64,000 nucleotides of DNA from Simmondsia chinensis (GCA_018398585.1 JAGTTD010000020.1:21610350-21674349); one strand, 5' to 3'; numbered from the stretch's first letter, positions 46,542 to 57,559 are shown. Numbers and translations: made by a program. The notes: a model not told the origin generated them from the letters alone.

Positions 46542-47467
46542 GAGTCGGTTCCTAAATTAATGCTAAAAAATAAAAAAATTAAAAAAATAATGCCGAAAGA
46601 AAATATTTCCAAATCTATTGTTGAACCGCGTTTGCAAAACGCGTTTAAATTTCAATAAAACCGGATCAAAAAATGCGGTTTATATCAGTATAAACCGCGT
46701 TTACTAAACGCGGTTCACTTCAACATAAAACGCGTCTATTAAATGCGGTTTACCCATGAACCGCGTCTATTAAACGCGGTTTACCCATGAACCGCGTCTA
46801 TTAAGCGCGGTTTATCCATGAACCGGGTTTACAAAACGCGGTTTAACATCAGAAATCCAAAATCCCCTTTTTTTCACTTATACTTACCATTATGCCGCAA
46901 TTCTTCAGTTTTTTGTTCGCTTATAGTTTTCATTATGCGGCATTTTGTGATAATTATCATATTGATCCCATAATGGTAAGCTCCAATACCATAAGTGGAG
47001 GTCAAATAACTCCAATAAGAGTACTTGAAAGATCTCCAGTGTATAAGCAAAAGAAAGGAGGAGGCGAACGACGTGACTGGTGGTGGGTTAACGAGAAAGA
47101 GGCAGAGAGACGGTGAGAGCAGCGGAGAGAGCACGCGTGAATGAATGGGCCGGGGTTTTTTAGATAAACCTAGTAAACCGGGTCATAAAGACGCGGTTAT
47201 AACAGTTATAAACCGCGTCTTCATGACGCGGTTTTGGCTTCAATAAACCGCGTCTTCTTGACGTGGTTTTATTAATATAACCGCGTCTTTGTGACGCGGC
47301 TTTATTAATATAACCGCGTTAGTAAAACGTGGTTTATACCAATGTTAAACGCGGTTTATTAAAGCCGCATTTTGTGAACGCGGTTCAACAGTAGATTTGG
47401 AAATTTTTTTTTTTAGCATTATTTTTTTAATTTTTTTATTTTTTAGCATTATTTTAGGAACCGACTC
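46542..47467. mobile_element. Foldback Mutator-like element 2 (926 bp)
   Basis: Ends GAGTCGGTTCCTAAATTAAT and TTTAGGAACCGACTC. Perfect 9-bp target duplication TATAAATCT at 46533-46541 and 47468-47476. The arms are short tandem repeats around AACCGCGTCTATTAAACGCG (left, 46620-46850) and CGCGTCTTCATGACGCGG-like units (right, 47165-47390). The middle (46860-47160) is a non-repetitive stretch that might be captured host DNA. I do not recognise it. Confidence 0.87.
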
Positions 47468-47513
47468 TATAAATCTCACATAATAATTCCTAGATTCACC
47501 ACTTAGTAGAGTA

Positions 47514-47654
47514 TGTCATTTATCAATTATTCTAAAAGTTTAACTGATAAATAAAAATTTAAGAATAATTTTATATTCTAATATATCCCCTCACATGAAT
47601 GCCTTTTGGGTTAAAGAGTATAATGCATAGGATTATTTCCTCAATTGTACTTAA

Positions 47655-47704
<50 letters not shown>

Positions 47705-47830
47705 GAGTTAGGATTGTTGAGGTTCGAACTCTTGCTCACTTGGCAAACAAGACTCTAATTTCACATTAACAAGTCAATTATTTCTAAAGTTTAAGTTGAA
47801 TCAGTTAAAATCTTCACATGTGAGCCAGAT
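47514..47830 (-). mobile_element. Degenerate TRIM with embedded (AT)n
   Basis: A 72-bp left repeat (47514-47585, ending TATTCTAATA) and the following CCCCTCACATGAATGCC match the TRIM at 55432. The interior shares GAGGTTCGAACTCTTGC. A (TA)n run of about 48 bp occupies 47653-47700. The right LTR is poorly preserved. Confidence 0.55.
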
Positions 47831-48070
47831 GTGAATCCCATATAGGAAAGAAAAGACCAACATATAGGGCTAACAAGTCACTCGCCCCTTAAGCCCATTG
47901 GTTTTAGGATGAAACCCCACTTGGATTTATATGTAGACCTCATATGTTCAACTTCTTGAATCAGGGAGAAAAAGTTTGATGAAATTTAACAGAATAATGT
48001 TGTAAAAATACTAGTAGGTAGTAGCAAATTGGCAGGGCGAAAAAACAAAAAATGCCAAAGAGGTGATCAC

Positions 48071-48297
48071 CTGGTCAAGAACTCAGAAACAGGGTTGGAA
48101 CAAAGAAGGGGCGAAAAATCACCATTAGCAATCCGGTCTACGTATGGCTTCAACTCCCCATACTCTATCACCGGCACTCTTTGTTTGAAGTCATCTCGCC
48201 GAATGTCACCCGAGCCCTCGACGTCGAGCCCATGCCTTTGCAAGTACTCGACTCCAGCGTTGCCGGTCAGAATTTCGTCAAGAACTCGTTTTTGCAC
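48071..48297 (-). pseudogene. GH3: GH3 B exon 2
   Basis: 227 nt, acceptor ATAACAG, donor ACCAG|GTGATC. Encodes [40 protein letters not shown] and SNPVSEFLT. Open throughout; the last AG completes Ser of the SSGTS motif with exon 3. Confidence 0.93.
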
Positions 48298-48374
48298 CTG
48301 TTATGAACTTCACATGTTAGATAGCGCTAACACTAAGTGTATATGTGAATGTTAGAAGTCAAGTCCTCTAAAAA

Positions 48375-48740
48375 GACCCATAAAAGGGTGTAAATCAACT
48401 GAGTCGAGCCCAAGCTTGAACGATATTAGCTAGACTCATCAACATTTTTCTTGACTTAGACTCGACCTAATGCTTGTCGAGCCTCGAGACTTTGAGCTTG
48501 AAACTAGCTCCTCTTTTAGGCTTATTTATGTCAATATAGGCTAGTTTGGATTTTATTAGGCTCAAGCTCATATCATTTAGACATATGGGTCAATTGGGCA
48601 CGTTTAGTTTATAATTAAAATCAAGACTACCTCCTCTAATTTAGGGTGATGAGCCTTCGAACTTAAGTTTTATTAGGCTCGAGCTTGGTTGAGCTCGATA
48701 TCAAAAAAATTCTTACGAGCTTTTTAAGGAGCTTGCTGAC
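48375..48740. repeat. Degenerate hAT-MITE-like sequence in GH3 B intron 1
   Basis: GAGTCGAGCCCAAGCTTG near the left end and GAGCTCGATATC on the right resemble the GAGCC-rich hAT MITEs. It corresponds to 15395-15670 in copy A. Confidence 0.5.
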
Positions 48741-49218
48741 AGGGACTCACAAAGCAACTCTTAACCTCATGCACATACCCTTAATCTTGTTTGGTCGATT
48801 TTGTTTTCTAGAAGAAAAAAACTGCTTTTAAAAAAGAATATCTTTTTAGATTTTAAGGATATTTAAAAAGACTGCTTTTGAAAGAAATTATTTTTTATTT
48901 TTTAAATAAAAGTAAAAAAAAATAGTGTTTTTCATTTAAACTAGAAGCTACGGTTGATCTTGTCATTTGAAGAGTCCTAAGTGAATGTTTCAAACGGGAA
49001 CATTTATATAAAATAAAATTTATCTTAACAATATAATACTAATATAACAAATAATAAAAATTTAATCATTAAATTTATTAATATTAACAATTAAAACTTT
49101 AAAAGAACACCTAAAATTTGAGACCTAACCGGTTATTTGTATTGTTTGAAGTTATCTCCGGGCTTACTAGAAGCAAAAGCAAAATTCAAAATTTTTTTTT
49201 CAGATGAAATTACCCTTA

Positions 49219-49527
49219 TTATATTGATAGCATTCTTTTAAATACTGATAAAAAAATAATTTTTTCACAGCTTGCTCAAACAGTAAAAAATAATTTTTTA
49301 AATTACCCCTCAGGTTGGGGGCACTGGGAAACAACATCTCTTCAGGTTAACACCCTGAAGGGGGAAGGCTGCGTACATCCGCCCCCCCAGACCCTGCGTT
49401 GGCGGGAGCCCATGAGGCAATGGGTATGTTCCTTTCCTTTATATTGATAGAATTTTTTTAAATACTGATAAAAAAAATAATTTTGTCACAGCTTGCCCAA
49501 ACAGTAAAACAATAAAATTTGAGATTA
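49219..49527. repeat. 85-bp direct repeats flanking a headless SINE tail
   Basis: The stretch TTATATTGATAGCATTCTTT at 49219 to AAACAGTAAAAAATAA is repeated at 49439-49520 (TTATATTGATAGAATTTTTT to AAACAGTAAAACAATAA). Between them, 49311-49435, lies the tail part of the 5S-headed SINE without its 5S head (CAGGTTGGGGGCACTGGG to GGGTATGTTCC). The right repeat stops just downstream of the exon-1 donor. Confidence 0.75.
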
Positions 49528-49528
49528 C

Positions 49529-49624
49529 CACGTCAGCATGCAAAGTGATATCTTGAATGAATTTCAAAGCCTTCAACTTGTTGCTCTCGAACAAGTTAGC
49601 ATTATTTTGGGACTCTATTGGCAT
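49529..49624 (-). pseudogene. GH3: GH3 B exon 1
   Basis: The ATG at 49622-49624 opens 32 codons, MPIESQNNANLFESNKLKAL and on to DITLHADV, followed by donor GTG|GTAATC. An upstream in-frame GTG was not chosen. The 5' UTR of about 130 bp runs back to the TATA box and contains CT repeats. Confidence 0.85.
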
Positions 49625-49781
49625 TACAGCAGCAGCCACAACAACAGCAATAATAATAATAATAGTAAATTCAGTATCTCAAGGGCTCCTTGTTTGACTT
49701 ATGTGAAAAAGTTTTGAAGTACAAGAGAGAGAGAGAGAAAGTGGTGCTGGTTGAATGATAAAGAGAAATCAATGCTAAAGG

Positions 49782-49791
49782 CTTTTTATAC
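49782..49791 (-). promoter_or_regulatory. TATA box of GH3 B
   Basis: GTATAAAAAG on the minus strand, about 160 bp upstream of the ATG, in sequence conserved with the copy A promoter. Confidence 0.7.
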
Positions 49792-49802
49792 TAAACATTT
49801 GC

Positions 49803-49808
49803 TGTCTC
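49803..49808. promoter_or_regulatory. Candidate auxin response element upstream of GH3 B
   Basis: TGTCTC on the plus strand, 12 bp upstream of the TATA box. A second one, GAGACA, is at 50239-50244. TGTCTC is the classical AuxRE defined in GH3 promoters. The matching position in copy A reads CATGCC. Confidence 0.45.
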
Positions 49809-49829
49809 CCATTTGACTAAACTATTATT

Positions 49830-51090
49830 TTTTTCTTATTGGCCTTTTAGAATTCATTTTTTCTTTTGGTAAGTTACGTGTTAGTATTATAAGGTTTAAT
49901 ATATTAATTTTTTAAATTATTTAAATTAAAATTTTTTATATTTTTCTTACTATGTTAATTTTGTATTGTACTTTTAATTATATCAATTTTATTACTGTAT
50001 AGTTTGTATTGCGTTAATTTAGTCATTTGGTCTAGTTGAAGTTAAGTTACTGACATTATTTTTTATGGTATGTTAGATGCAAGTAGCTCAAAAGAAATCC
50101 ACTTGGTAGCTTAATTTAATTCAAGATTTTAATTAACAATTTAATATAAATTTACTATATGAACAGAATTGACATAATATTAATTGTACAAAGAATAAAT
50201 TAACACAGTTGAAAGTACAAGAACCAAATTGACACAATGAGACAAATATAAAGACCTTCAGTGTAAATAATCCTAATTTTTTTGTCCACAAACTTTGTAA
50301 AAAATAGTCCACAAATTTGCATGTATTTGATAAAATTGTCCAAATCGAAGTTTGTAATAGGGTAAAAAATTTATTTCATCCAACATTTTTCATTAAAAGT
50401 TTTACAACTTTGCAATTCGTGCGTGGAATGAGGAGAATACGTGAGATTACGAACAAATAATGGCATGTTTTACCCCCTTTTACACCGTTGTGTTTGGACT
50501 ATTTTATTAAATATATGTAAATTTTTGAATTAAAATATTATTTTTCTAAGTTTATGGACTAAAAAAACTAATATACCGAACTTTAAAGTACTAATATGTA
50601 ACTTACCTATAACTTTTTCAAATTATAAATTAGCAAATTTAAAATAAAGATATCTGTTTAAGGAGATATTAGTTGTAATTTCTTTTGGGAAATAGTAAAA
50701 TATATTATAGATTTATCTAAACTTGTATTTTTTTTTTTCATGGGATGTCGGTTTTTATATCTTGATTTTTTTCACTAATTATAGAAAAAAATCTAAAAGT
50801 GTTTTTAGTTGTCCACCAAATACTCAGAAAAACTCAATGAATTTTTTCAAATGTCATGACCAAATAGATAGTAATTTGTTCTTTGCGTTTGAGAATTGTA
50901 CAGATGATTTCTCTAACGAATTTTTTCTGAAACCCATTAATAACAACTGATTTCAAATTTCCCACCGGGTGTCCAAAGAGATGTGATAAGATAAAATAAA
51001 TGCACATATATATTCATTTATTTTTTCGAAGATAACAAATGTTTTAGTGTTAAAAAAAAAGTTACTATTGCCACTTTTGTAAATATGTAC
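49830..51090. other. AT-rich upstream region of GH3 B, no gene
   Basis: Apart from the candidate AuxRE at 50239 I see no feature. Short open frames such as 50723-50950 have no recognisable domain. Confidence 0.5.
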
Positions 51091-51099
51091 AATATTTTT

Positions 51100-51600
51100 C
51101 AATTAAAAGGTTTGAAATTCGATTCTTTTCTTGAACCTCTATCTTAGAAATCTCTGACTTTACTAGCTCCTATGGTGTATATGTCGCTACATCGGCTAGG
51201 TTCACTGGCTCACCACATTCCTCGTTAGCAAAATGCATCACATTAATTATGAGAAATAATACCCAATAATAATGGTCAATCTATCAAGAAAAACAAATAA
51301 TAAATGTATGTTTATTATATTTTAGCATAAGTCCTTTCAAATACCCGTTAGAACTATATTAAGTTGAAGTTTATATTAAGTTGAAGTTAAAATTAGGAGT
51401 TACCCACCAGAACATTATTTCAGTAGTAGAAGACAAGTAAGGGGATAGAATATTGCTTTAAGCCACAAGATCTGGAATTCGATTTTGTCTTTGAATCTCT
51501 TCCTAAAAAATCCTTGACTTAACCAACTCATTTGGTGTCTGGATTACCGCATGAGTCACGGTTTGCCGGATTACCGGGTTAATAATAAGCAAAAGAAGTC
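51100..51600. repeat. Two related SINE-like segments
   Basis: 51110-51200 and 51475-51560 share an AATTCGATT-type box followed by a similar 60-bp body (CTTGAACCTC/CTTTGAATCTC, TCTGACTTTACTAGCTC/CTTGACTTAACCAACTC, GGTGT). They may be two diverged copies of one tRNA-like SINE. No tail could be assigned. Confidence 0.3.
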
Positions 51601-51609
51601 AAAATTGGG

Positions 51610-52550
51610 AGTTGACTAAATGATATTATTATTTTGTAAATAATTTAATGTACTCAATCAAATCAGATTCATTTTCAAATGACGTCATCGCTATGTCGTC
51701 ACTTCGCCGTACTGGCGTGACGTTTGCGCATGATTTTATAATAAGTGAATAATCTTTTAATTAAAAAATTAATTTGAAATATTCAAAATGAAAAAAGAAA
51801 GTTGAAGCAAAAAAAAAAAAAAAAAAAAAGGATATTCTTTTGATTAAAAATAAAATTATACTTTTATATTTTTAAAGTTGGCAAAATTACTTCTTTTGTT
51901 TATAGTTTAAAGTTTAACCTTAAATAAATCGTCTTCTTTACAGTTTATTTTAAATTTGTTTTATCAAACAGCTTTGTCGAGATAATGACCTCCATGTGTG
52001 GTTTAAATGCTTTGTATTTTTTTATCCTAGTCAACATTATAAGGAGAAGTCTACTTCAAACTTACAACGATGGAGACCTCTACTGATGTTGGGTGGGCTG
52101 GCCGTCTCCACTTGTGGCCTTGAATACTCGTATCTCAGCGGACCCATGGCACCGCCAGCTACTAAATCATTAAGGTTCAAGCTTTTTCTTTGTTGCTTCG
52201 TCACGGTATTTTTTCCTTTTAATAATTTTGAGCACTATGCCAATGATCCGTATGCCACAAGACATAGTGATACTTAGCATTCGCCTGTTGTTTTGCATCT
52301 CGGCTAGTGTTTGCTTTATTAATGATTCTCGTTTTACTTGGTTATATCTACGTCAATTTAACTATGAAGCCTCTAATACCGATATAAAAATTGATAACTC
52401 GTTATTTTTGTTATATGACCATTCGGTACCATTTTTGAACATTGCGAGTATTGAATTCGATATATTGATTATCGTCATTAAATTGCCTCCATTAATTTAT
52501 AGTCATTATATGGGGCTTGTTTAGCCTATATAATATCTATTTTTTTTCTT
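51610..52550. other. No assigned gene
   Basis: AT-rich DNA with a poly(A) run at 51810-51830. Open frames at 51996-52524 give no recognisable protein. Confidence 0.4.
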
Positions 52551-52799
52551 GGTTAAGATACAAAAAAGTTTTCTACCTCTCTTTTCTCTATGGTATAACT
52601 GAACAGTATTGAGGCATATTTCAATCCGGTACCCTCCAATTCACAGGTGTTTTACGGGTCATGTTAATCCTAGGTTAGAGTGCCATCTGGTTCCGTTCGT
52701 ACTCGCACGGGAGTATAAACGACTTTAGGGCAATGATCAACTTTATGACACGACAACGATCTTCATCTTTCCTGATAAGTTCTAATTACCCTTTCCCTT

Positions 52800-53470
52800 A
52801 TTTTTCAAAAATATGATAACTTCAAAGGCTTCAAAGCATTTTTTGAATTACAACTTAATTCAAAGGTTAAGATTTTCCAAAGTGACGATGTCTATGAATA
52901 CAACAATGACTTTGGACTACATTCTCTCCACAAGTCCCAAGGTGTTCATTATAAAATGTCAAGCCCACATACTCCACAAAAGAATGGTGTTGCTAAGGAA
53001 AGTATCAACAGATACTAGAAGTAGCTTGTACTACGTTCATAGAGAGGCTCGTGCTTGGTGAGTTTTGGGTTTATGCTACTCTCATTACCACATTTGTCAT
53101 CAATTGACCACTCTTTGCCCATAAGGGCTATTGTATCATAGCCTCCTTGACTAACTTCTTTTTGTGTTTTTGAATGTAATTGTTACACAAATCTCATACC
53201 GAATGTCCCTCAAAAATTGGCCCCTCTCTCAACTATTTGTGTCCTTTTAGGGTATGTATTACATTATAAGGGCTATCGTTGCCTAGATCCATGCACTAGA
53301 CATGGCCACACGACCAAACATGTAGTAGTTACAGAGACTTCGCTTCCTTATCAACAACTTAAGGCCGAATGTCCATCACTGCCATTGGTTGAGTCTTTTT
53401 CACTTTGTCACTTACCAACTACGGATGACCATCGCTTACCTCTCAGTGATGACCCAGCCGCCCCAAATTA
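52800..53470 (+). pseudogene. Ty1/copia integrase relic
   Basis: Near 52930-53000 one frame reads HKSQGVHYKMSSPHTPQKNG, the integrase block before the last catalytic Glu. At 53217-53340 another frame reads VLLGYVLHYKGYRCLDP and KHVVVTETSLPY, the integrase C-terminal block. The frames are heavily broken. RT and LTRs are not recognisable. Confidence 0.75.
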
Positions 53471-53479
53471 GCCGAAACT

Positions 53480-54926
53480 CACTGGTTGTAATTAGAGGCA
53501 TCTTTCCAGGATTGTCTCCACAACACGGTTGTACCTGTAACAATGGCACTCCCATCGTCCCTTTCTCCGGCATCCATATAATCAAATCTTGGATCTTCAG
53601 ACCAGGCATTGAAATCTCTAGTCGGTCACCCCCATGTCTCCCACGCCAAAGTGTTCAGTAGATCTACAAATCGTTGAGGCTTTCAAATCCTCTCTTGGCA
53701 TAGTCATACTAGAGCTACTACCCTATCCCAATAACATAGAGGGCTTCCCATTGCTTGGCTCTTACTCTCTCTCGGCCATTGTTCCTAGCTTCGCTTGTCC
53801 AAGTAGTCATACTACAAATGTGCATCTCGTGATCACTCGGTAGATGACCCCCATTCGTAGATATCACTACTCACTTTACTTATCAGCCTTAGCCATTTTT
53901 CCTGAGCTAACAACTCAAAGGTGACCAAGGAATCTTACGAAAGAGTGAGGGTGGCGGGTGCAAGTGCGGGCGTGGGTGTGGGCGTGGGCTTGTTTTGCAT
54001 CCGAGATATATTTTTTTAATTATTCATTGAAATATTACTAATCAATGGAGGAATAAATGCGCTGAAATGTCATTAGTCATTGGGTAGGTTAATAGTGCCA
54101 TAAGGCCTTGTCAGCTATAGACCTTCTTAATTCTGGCCACTAAATCCAATGTTCTATTCATCAGTCATTAACCTTGTGCTCTTTTTGTTGGGAATTATTC
54201 GCGGCTCTCCCATATCATAGCTCTCGAGTACACGAGTGCTGCGATCGCCACATTAACCTTGGCAGTCGATTTTCAAGGGGCCAGTGTGTACCGGTACTAA
54301 GGCAAATTCAACTTTAAGGCAGTAGCATTCCACATCAAGGTAATCTTTTTGCATTTCTTCGCATTTTCTATTCGTCCTTAGTTAGTCTATGTTCACCTTA
54401 CATTATCCTATTTTTCCAACAAACCCAAGTAGAGTTCCATTTTAAAATTTATTCGTATTAGGTGAAGTAAGAACTAGGCTTATATATCAGTCTCTACTCT
54501 CTTAAAACTCCAACATTGGATTTATAACAAGACTCACATATGACGTACTTAACATCCTGATATGTGAATGATATTTTTTGGCCTGAATAGCCAAATATAA
54601 CAATAAAACGGATTATTTACGCCAAAAGTTTCTGCACTTTATCCATCGTGTCAATTTAGTCCCTGTATAATTCAAAATGTGTCAATTTGATCTTTAGAGA
54701 AAAACTTGTGTTAAGTATCTAATAAAATTTTTAATAGTTCTGCCATGCGTTGAGTTTAATTGTGTAAACACATGAATTTATAATAAGTTACTTGCATCTG
54801 ATATAATTTTATCATTCAAAATTAAGTCATTAACTTAAACTTAACTAAATAACTAAACTAACACATTTTAAATTATTTAATAGATTAAATTAATACAAAT
54901 AAAAGTACAAATATTCAATTTATATA
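53480..54926. other. No assigned gene
   Basis: Probably further decayed copia DNA up to about 53900, then AT-rich DNA. I see no motif I can support. Confidence 0.35.
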
Positions 54927-54935
54927 TATAAAAGA

Positions 54936-55219
54936 GACTTTTTTTGAAAAATGGCCCAATTTAAAAAAAAATTTAAAAAATTGGCCCTCTTTGAAAAGTA
55001 TTTGGAGAAATGGCCCTGTTTACTGTAGCAGTATCGTTGGGCGACCAGTGAAAAGGCGTGCAAGGATGAAAAACCAAATTGCTACAGTAAATAAGGCCTT
55101 TCCAATGATCGCCCAATGATATTACTACAGTAAATAGAGCCATTTTTTAAAATATTTTTGTAAAGAGGGCCAATTTTTTAAATTTTTTTTAAATTAGGTC
55201 ATTTTTAAAAAAAAAAGTC
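54936..55219. mobile_element. Foldback Mutator-like element 3 (284 bp)
   Basis: Ends GACTTTTTTTGAAAAATGGC and AAAAAAAAAAGTC, flanked by TATAAAAGA (54927-54935) and CATAAAAGA (55220-55228), 8 of 9 identical. The arms contain TTTACTGTAGCA and its complement TGCTACAGTAAA-like sequence. Short internal region without coding sequence. Confidence 0.75.
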
Positions 55220-55431
55220 CATAAAAGAGGGCAGGAATGCGGCAGCAGCATAATGTACTGTTCTGTCTGCATTTGACAGCTGCCATACGCAACATCATTT
55301 TTTATCTTCAAAATTTATTTAACTATAAGAAGTAAGAACTTTATATTAAATTCTATAAAATATAAAATTAATATTTTAATTTATAAAAAATCATGTTTTA
55401 ATATCACTTTATAATAAAATTTACTGTTTAA

Positions 55432-55734
55432 TATTGAGGAACCAACTATCCCAAAAGCTTAAGCTGATAGGTGAAAGCTAAAGATTAGTTTTATACTCTA
55501 ACATGCCCCCTCACGCAAATATCATTGGTCTTGAAGTGTGGATATTGCATAAGCCCACTTCATACCTTGTGCTTGAATTATGTTAATATTATTTTAATAT
55601 TAAAAGTGGGGGCCGTTGAGATTCGAACTCGTGACCTCTCGGTCAACAAGGCTGTAATACCATGTCAAGGAACCATCTTTCCCAAAATCTTAAACTGATA
55701 GGTGAAAATTCAAGATTGTTTTTATAGTCTAACA
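55432..55734 (-). mobile_element. TRIM retrotransposon with 72-bp LTRs and perfect target duplication
   Basis: LTRs at 55432-55503 and 55663-55734. Target duplication TTTAA at 55427-55431 and 55735-55739. On the minus strand the first LTR is followed by TGGTATTACAGCC (PBS, tRNA-Met type) and the second is preceded by the purine tract GTGAGGGGGCA. About 160 bp of non-coding interior. Same family as the copies at 42581 and 63143. Confidence 0.88.
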
Positions 55735-55744
55735 TTTAATAAAG

Positions 55745-56478
55745 GGTCATATATCCTCATGTTAAAATTGTTAATGTTAGAATCACTTTATAAAATTTTA
55801 TAGTTGTCCTTTGCTATAAATATATTATCCTTTGATAATAACAATTTTTCTCTGAAAATAAGAACACACCTAATAAATTACTAGGTAAATTTAATGTACC
55901 ATACAGTGTATTATATTAATGTTTTAGTACATAGACTTTGTAAAATAATAGTTTGATTTAAAAGTTACCTATATTTTAATAAATTAGTCTAAATAACAAT
56001 ACATAAAGGTCCAATCACTTAGCTTTTCCTGACTAACAATGTCATAGCATTGTTATTCCTCTGTGACATTAGAGGTATAATAAAGAGATTGTGAATTTAC
56101 TAACAAATAACGATAACATTTACATCTTTTATACCATTAATTGAATTATTTTATTAAATTGTATATGCCTTTTATATTAAAAATATTATTTTATAAAATT
56201 AATAAACTAAAAATTTAATATAAAAAATCTCAGAATATTAATATATAACTTACCCTAAATTATTAAAAAAAATTTTAACAAATAAATTATTGAAATTAAA
56301 TGAACAAATTAAGTTTTTCTTTTTCTATGTTCAAAAGATTAAGTAAATATCATTTTGAAGACGCAAAAGAATGTGAAGAACGTTGTCCTTGTAATGACGT
56401 AAGCTTTTACGTCAGCTCCGCCTACTTTTGCTGGACAATACCAAACAAAATTTTCAATCATAAATGTTTTATATGTTA
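55745..56478. other. AT-rich spacer, no feature seen
   Basis: No coding motif or paired repeats recognised. Confidence 0.5.
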
Positions 56479-56487
56479 TAAAATTAT

Positions 56488-57559
56488 GAATTTTTTACCA
56501 AACTAACACTATTTTAAAAAAATTTGTCAAAATAGTATAGTTTGAAAAATAATTATCAAACTAGCATATTTTACTGTAGCACAATCAAGAAATGCCGTCG
56601 GTAATGGCGTGTGAAAGGCGAAGCGGTACGGACCGAAAGAGGCCTCTTACGAACACCGTCGTGGACGGCGTACGGACGCCGGTACGGACGGCGTCCGAAG
56701 GAGGTGCACCCTTGTCATGGGCGGTGTCCATACGCTTTGCAACCTTTGATCCGATTTCTTTGCCCTGCTCCCCTACCCCTCCTCTACCCTGCTCCTCTAC
56801 CCCTGAAATCACACGGAGTTTTCACCCTCAGGGTATCGTGGTGAACCTAGTCGTAGATCCACGTCACGTTTTATACCATAATTTATATTATTTTTATGTA
56901 ACTTATTATTGCAATGTATTTTTTCCTTCTTCATTACTCTATACATTAAATAAAGTGATTTCGCTAAATTTTTTTTTATACTTCACTTTATTTAAGAGGA
57001 TAACAGGTTGAAAGATGTATTTAAATGATGAGTGTTGTAAAAAATATAAAAAATATATGTTGTATTAATAGAGTTGAAGAAGTGAAAAAGAGAATGGAGA
57101 TGGAGATGAAGGGGTAGGGGTGTTAGGGTTCACTGGGAGGGAGTTGGGGGTGTGGGAGGGGAAGGTGGACAGCGTATGATATGCCTGCATTTCGAACGCC
57201 GAAGTGGAGGGGTGTAGGTAGGCCTTTCGGACGGCGTACGTCCTCCCCGGCGACCGAAATGGATCCCTTTTGAACTCCGTCACCACCTTTCGGACGCCGT
57301 CACAGACGGCGTTCGAAAGAGGGCTCTTTTCGGACGCCGTCCGTACCGGTGTCCGTACACTATCCACGACGGAGTTCGAAAGAGGCCTCTTTCGAACCCT
57401 GGTACGGACGACGTCCGTACCGCTTCGCCTTTCAAATGCCATTACCGACAGCGTTTCTTGATCATGCTACAGTAAAAGGTGCTAGTTTGGTAATTATTTT
57501 TCAAACTATGCTAGTTTGGTAAATTTTTTTCAAAATAGTGCTAGTTTGGTAAAAAATTC
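56488..57559. mobile_element. Foldback Mutator-like element 4 (1072 bp)
   Basis: Starts GAATTTTTTACCAAACTAAC and ends TTTGGTAAAAAATTC. Perfect 9-bp target duplication TAAAATTAT at 56479-56487 and 57560-57568. TTTACTGTAGCA lies about 85 bp inside the left end. CG-rich palindromic blocks (GGACGGCGTACGGACGCCG type) fill both arms. Open frames on both strands here arise from the palindromes. The middle (56850-57060) resembles the interior of element 1 (TACATTAAATAA, CTAAATTTTTTTT). Confidence 0.88.

Larger units (their letters stand above)
41667..49624 (-). pseudogene. GH3: GH3 copy B, full-length gene with one internal stop
   Basis: Auxin-type acyl-acid-amido synthetase. Four exons, 49529-49624, 48071-48297, 43084-44006 and 41667-42259, all with GT/AG junctions and compatible phases, give 613 codons including the stop, a normal GH3 length. 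Motifs: [10 protein letters not shown] at the ATP-binding loop, [26 protein letters not shown], and the C-terminal domain to HFSPKCPKWIPGHKEW. The only lesion I see is TAG at 43229-43231 (codon 367) where copies A and C have TAC; it would remove the end of the large domain and all of the small C-terminal domain. A TATA box and a TGTCTC element lie upstream. Intron 2 (4.1 kb) is full of MITEs. It could be a very young pseudogene or a sequencing error. Confidence 0.9.

Noticed and set aside
46620..47400. CRISPR-like array of spaced palindromes
   Set aside because: Eukaryotic DNA. The units form inverted arms of an element with a 9-bp target duplication and have no constant spacers.
50723..50950. 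75-codon open frame upstream of GH3 B
   Set aside because: AT-rich, no motif, no conserved counterpart near copy A.
56585..57460. Open frames on both strands rich in Arg, Thr and Val
   Set aside because: Arise from palindromic CpG-rich arms of foldback element 4.
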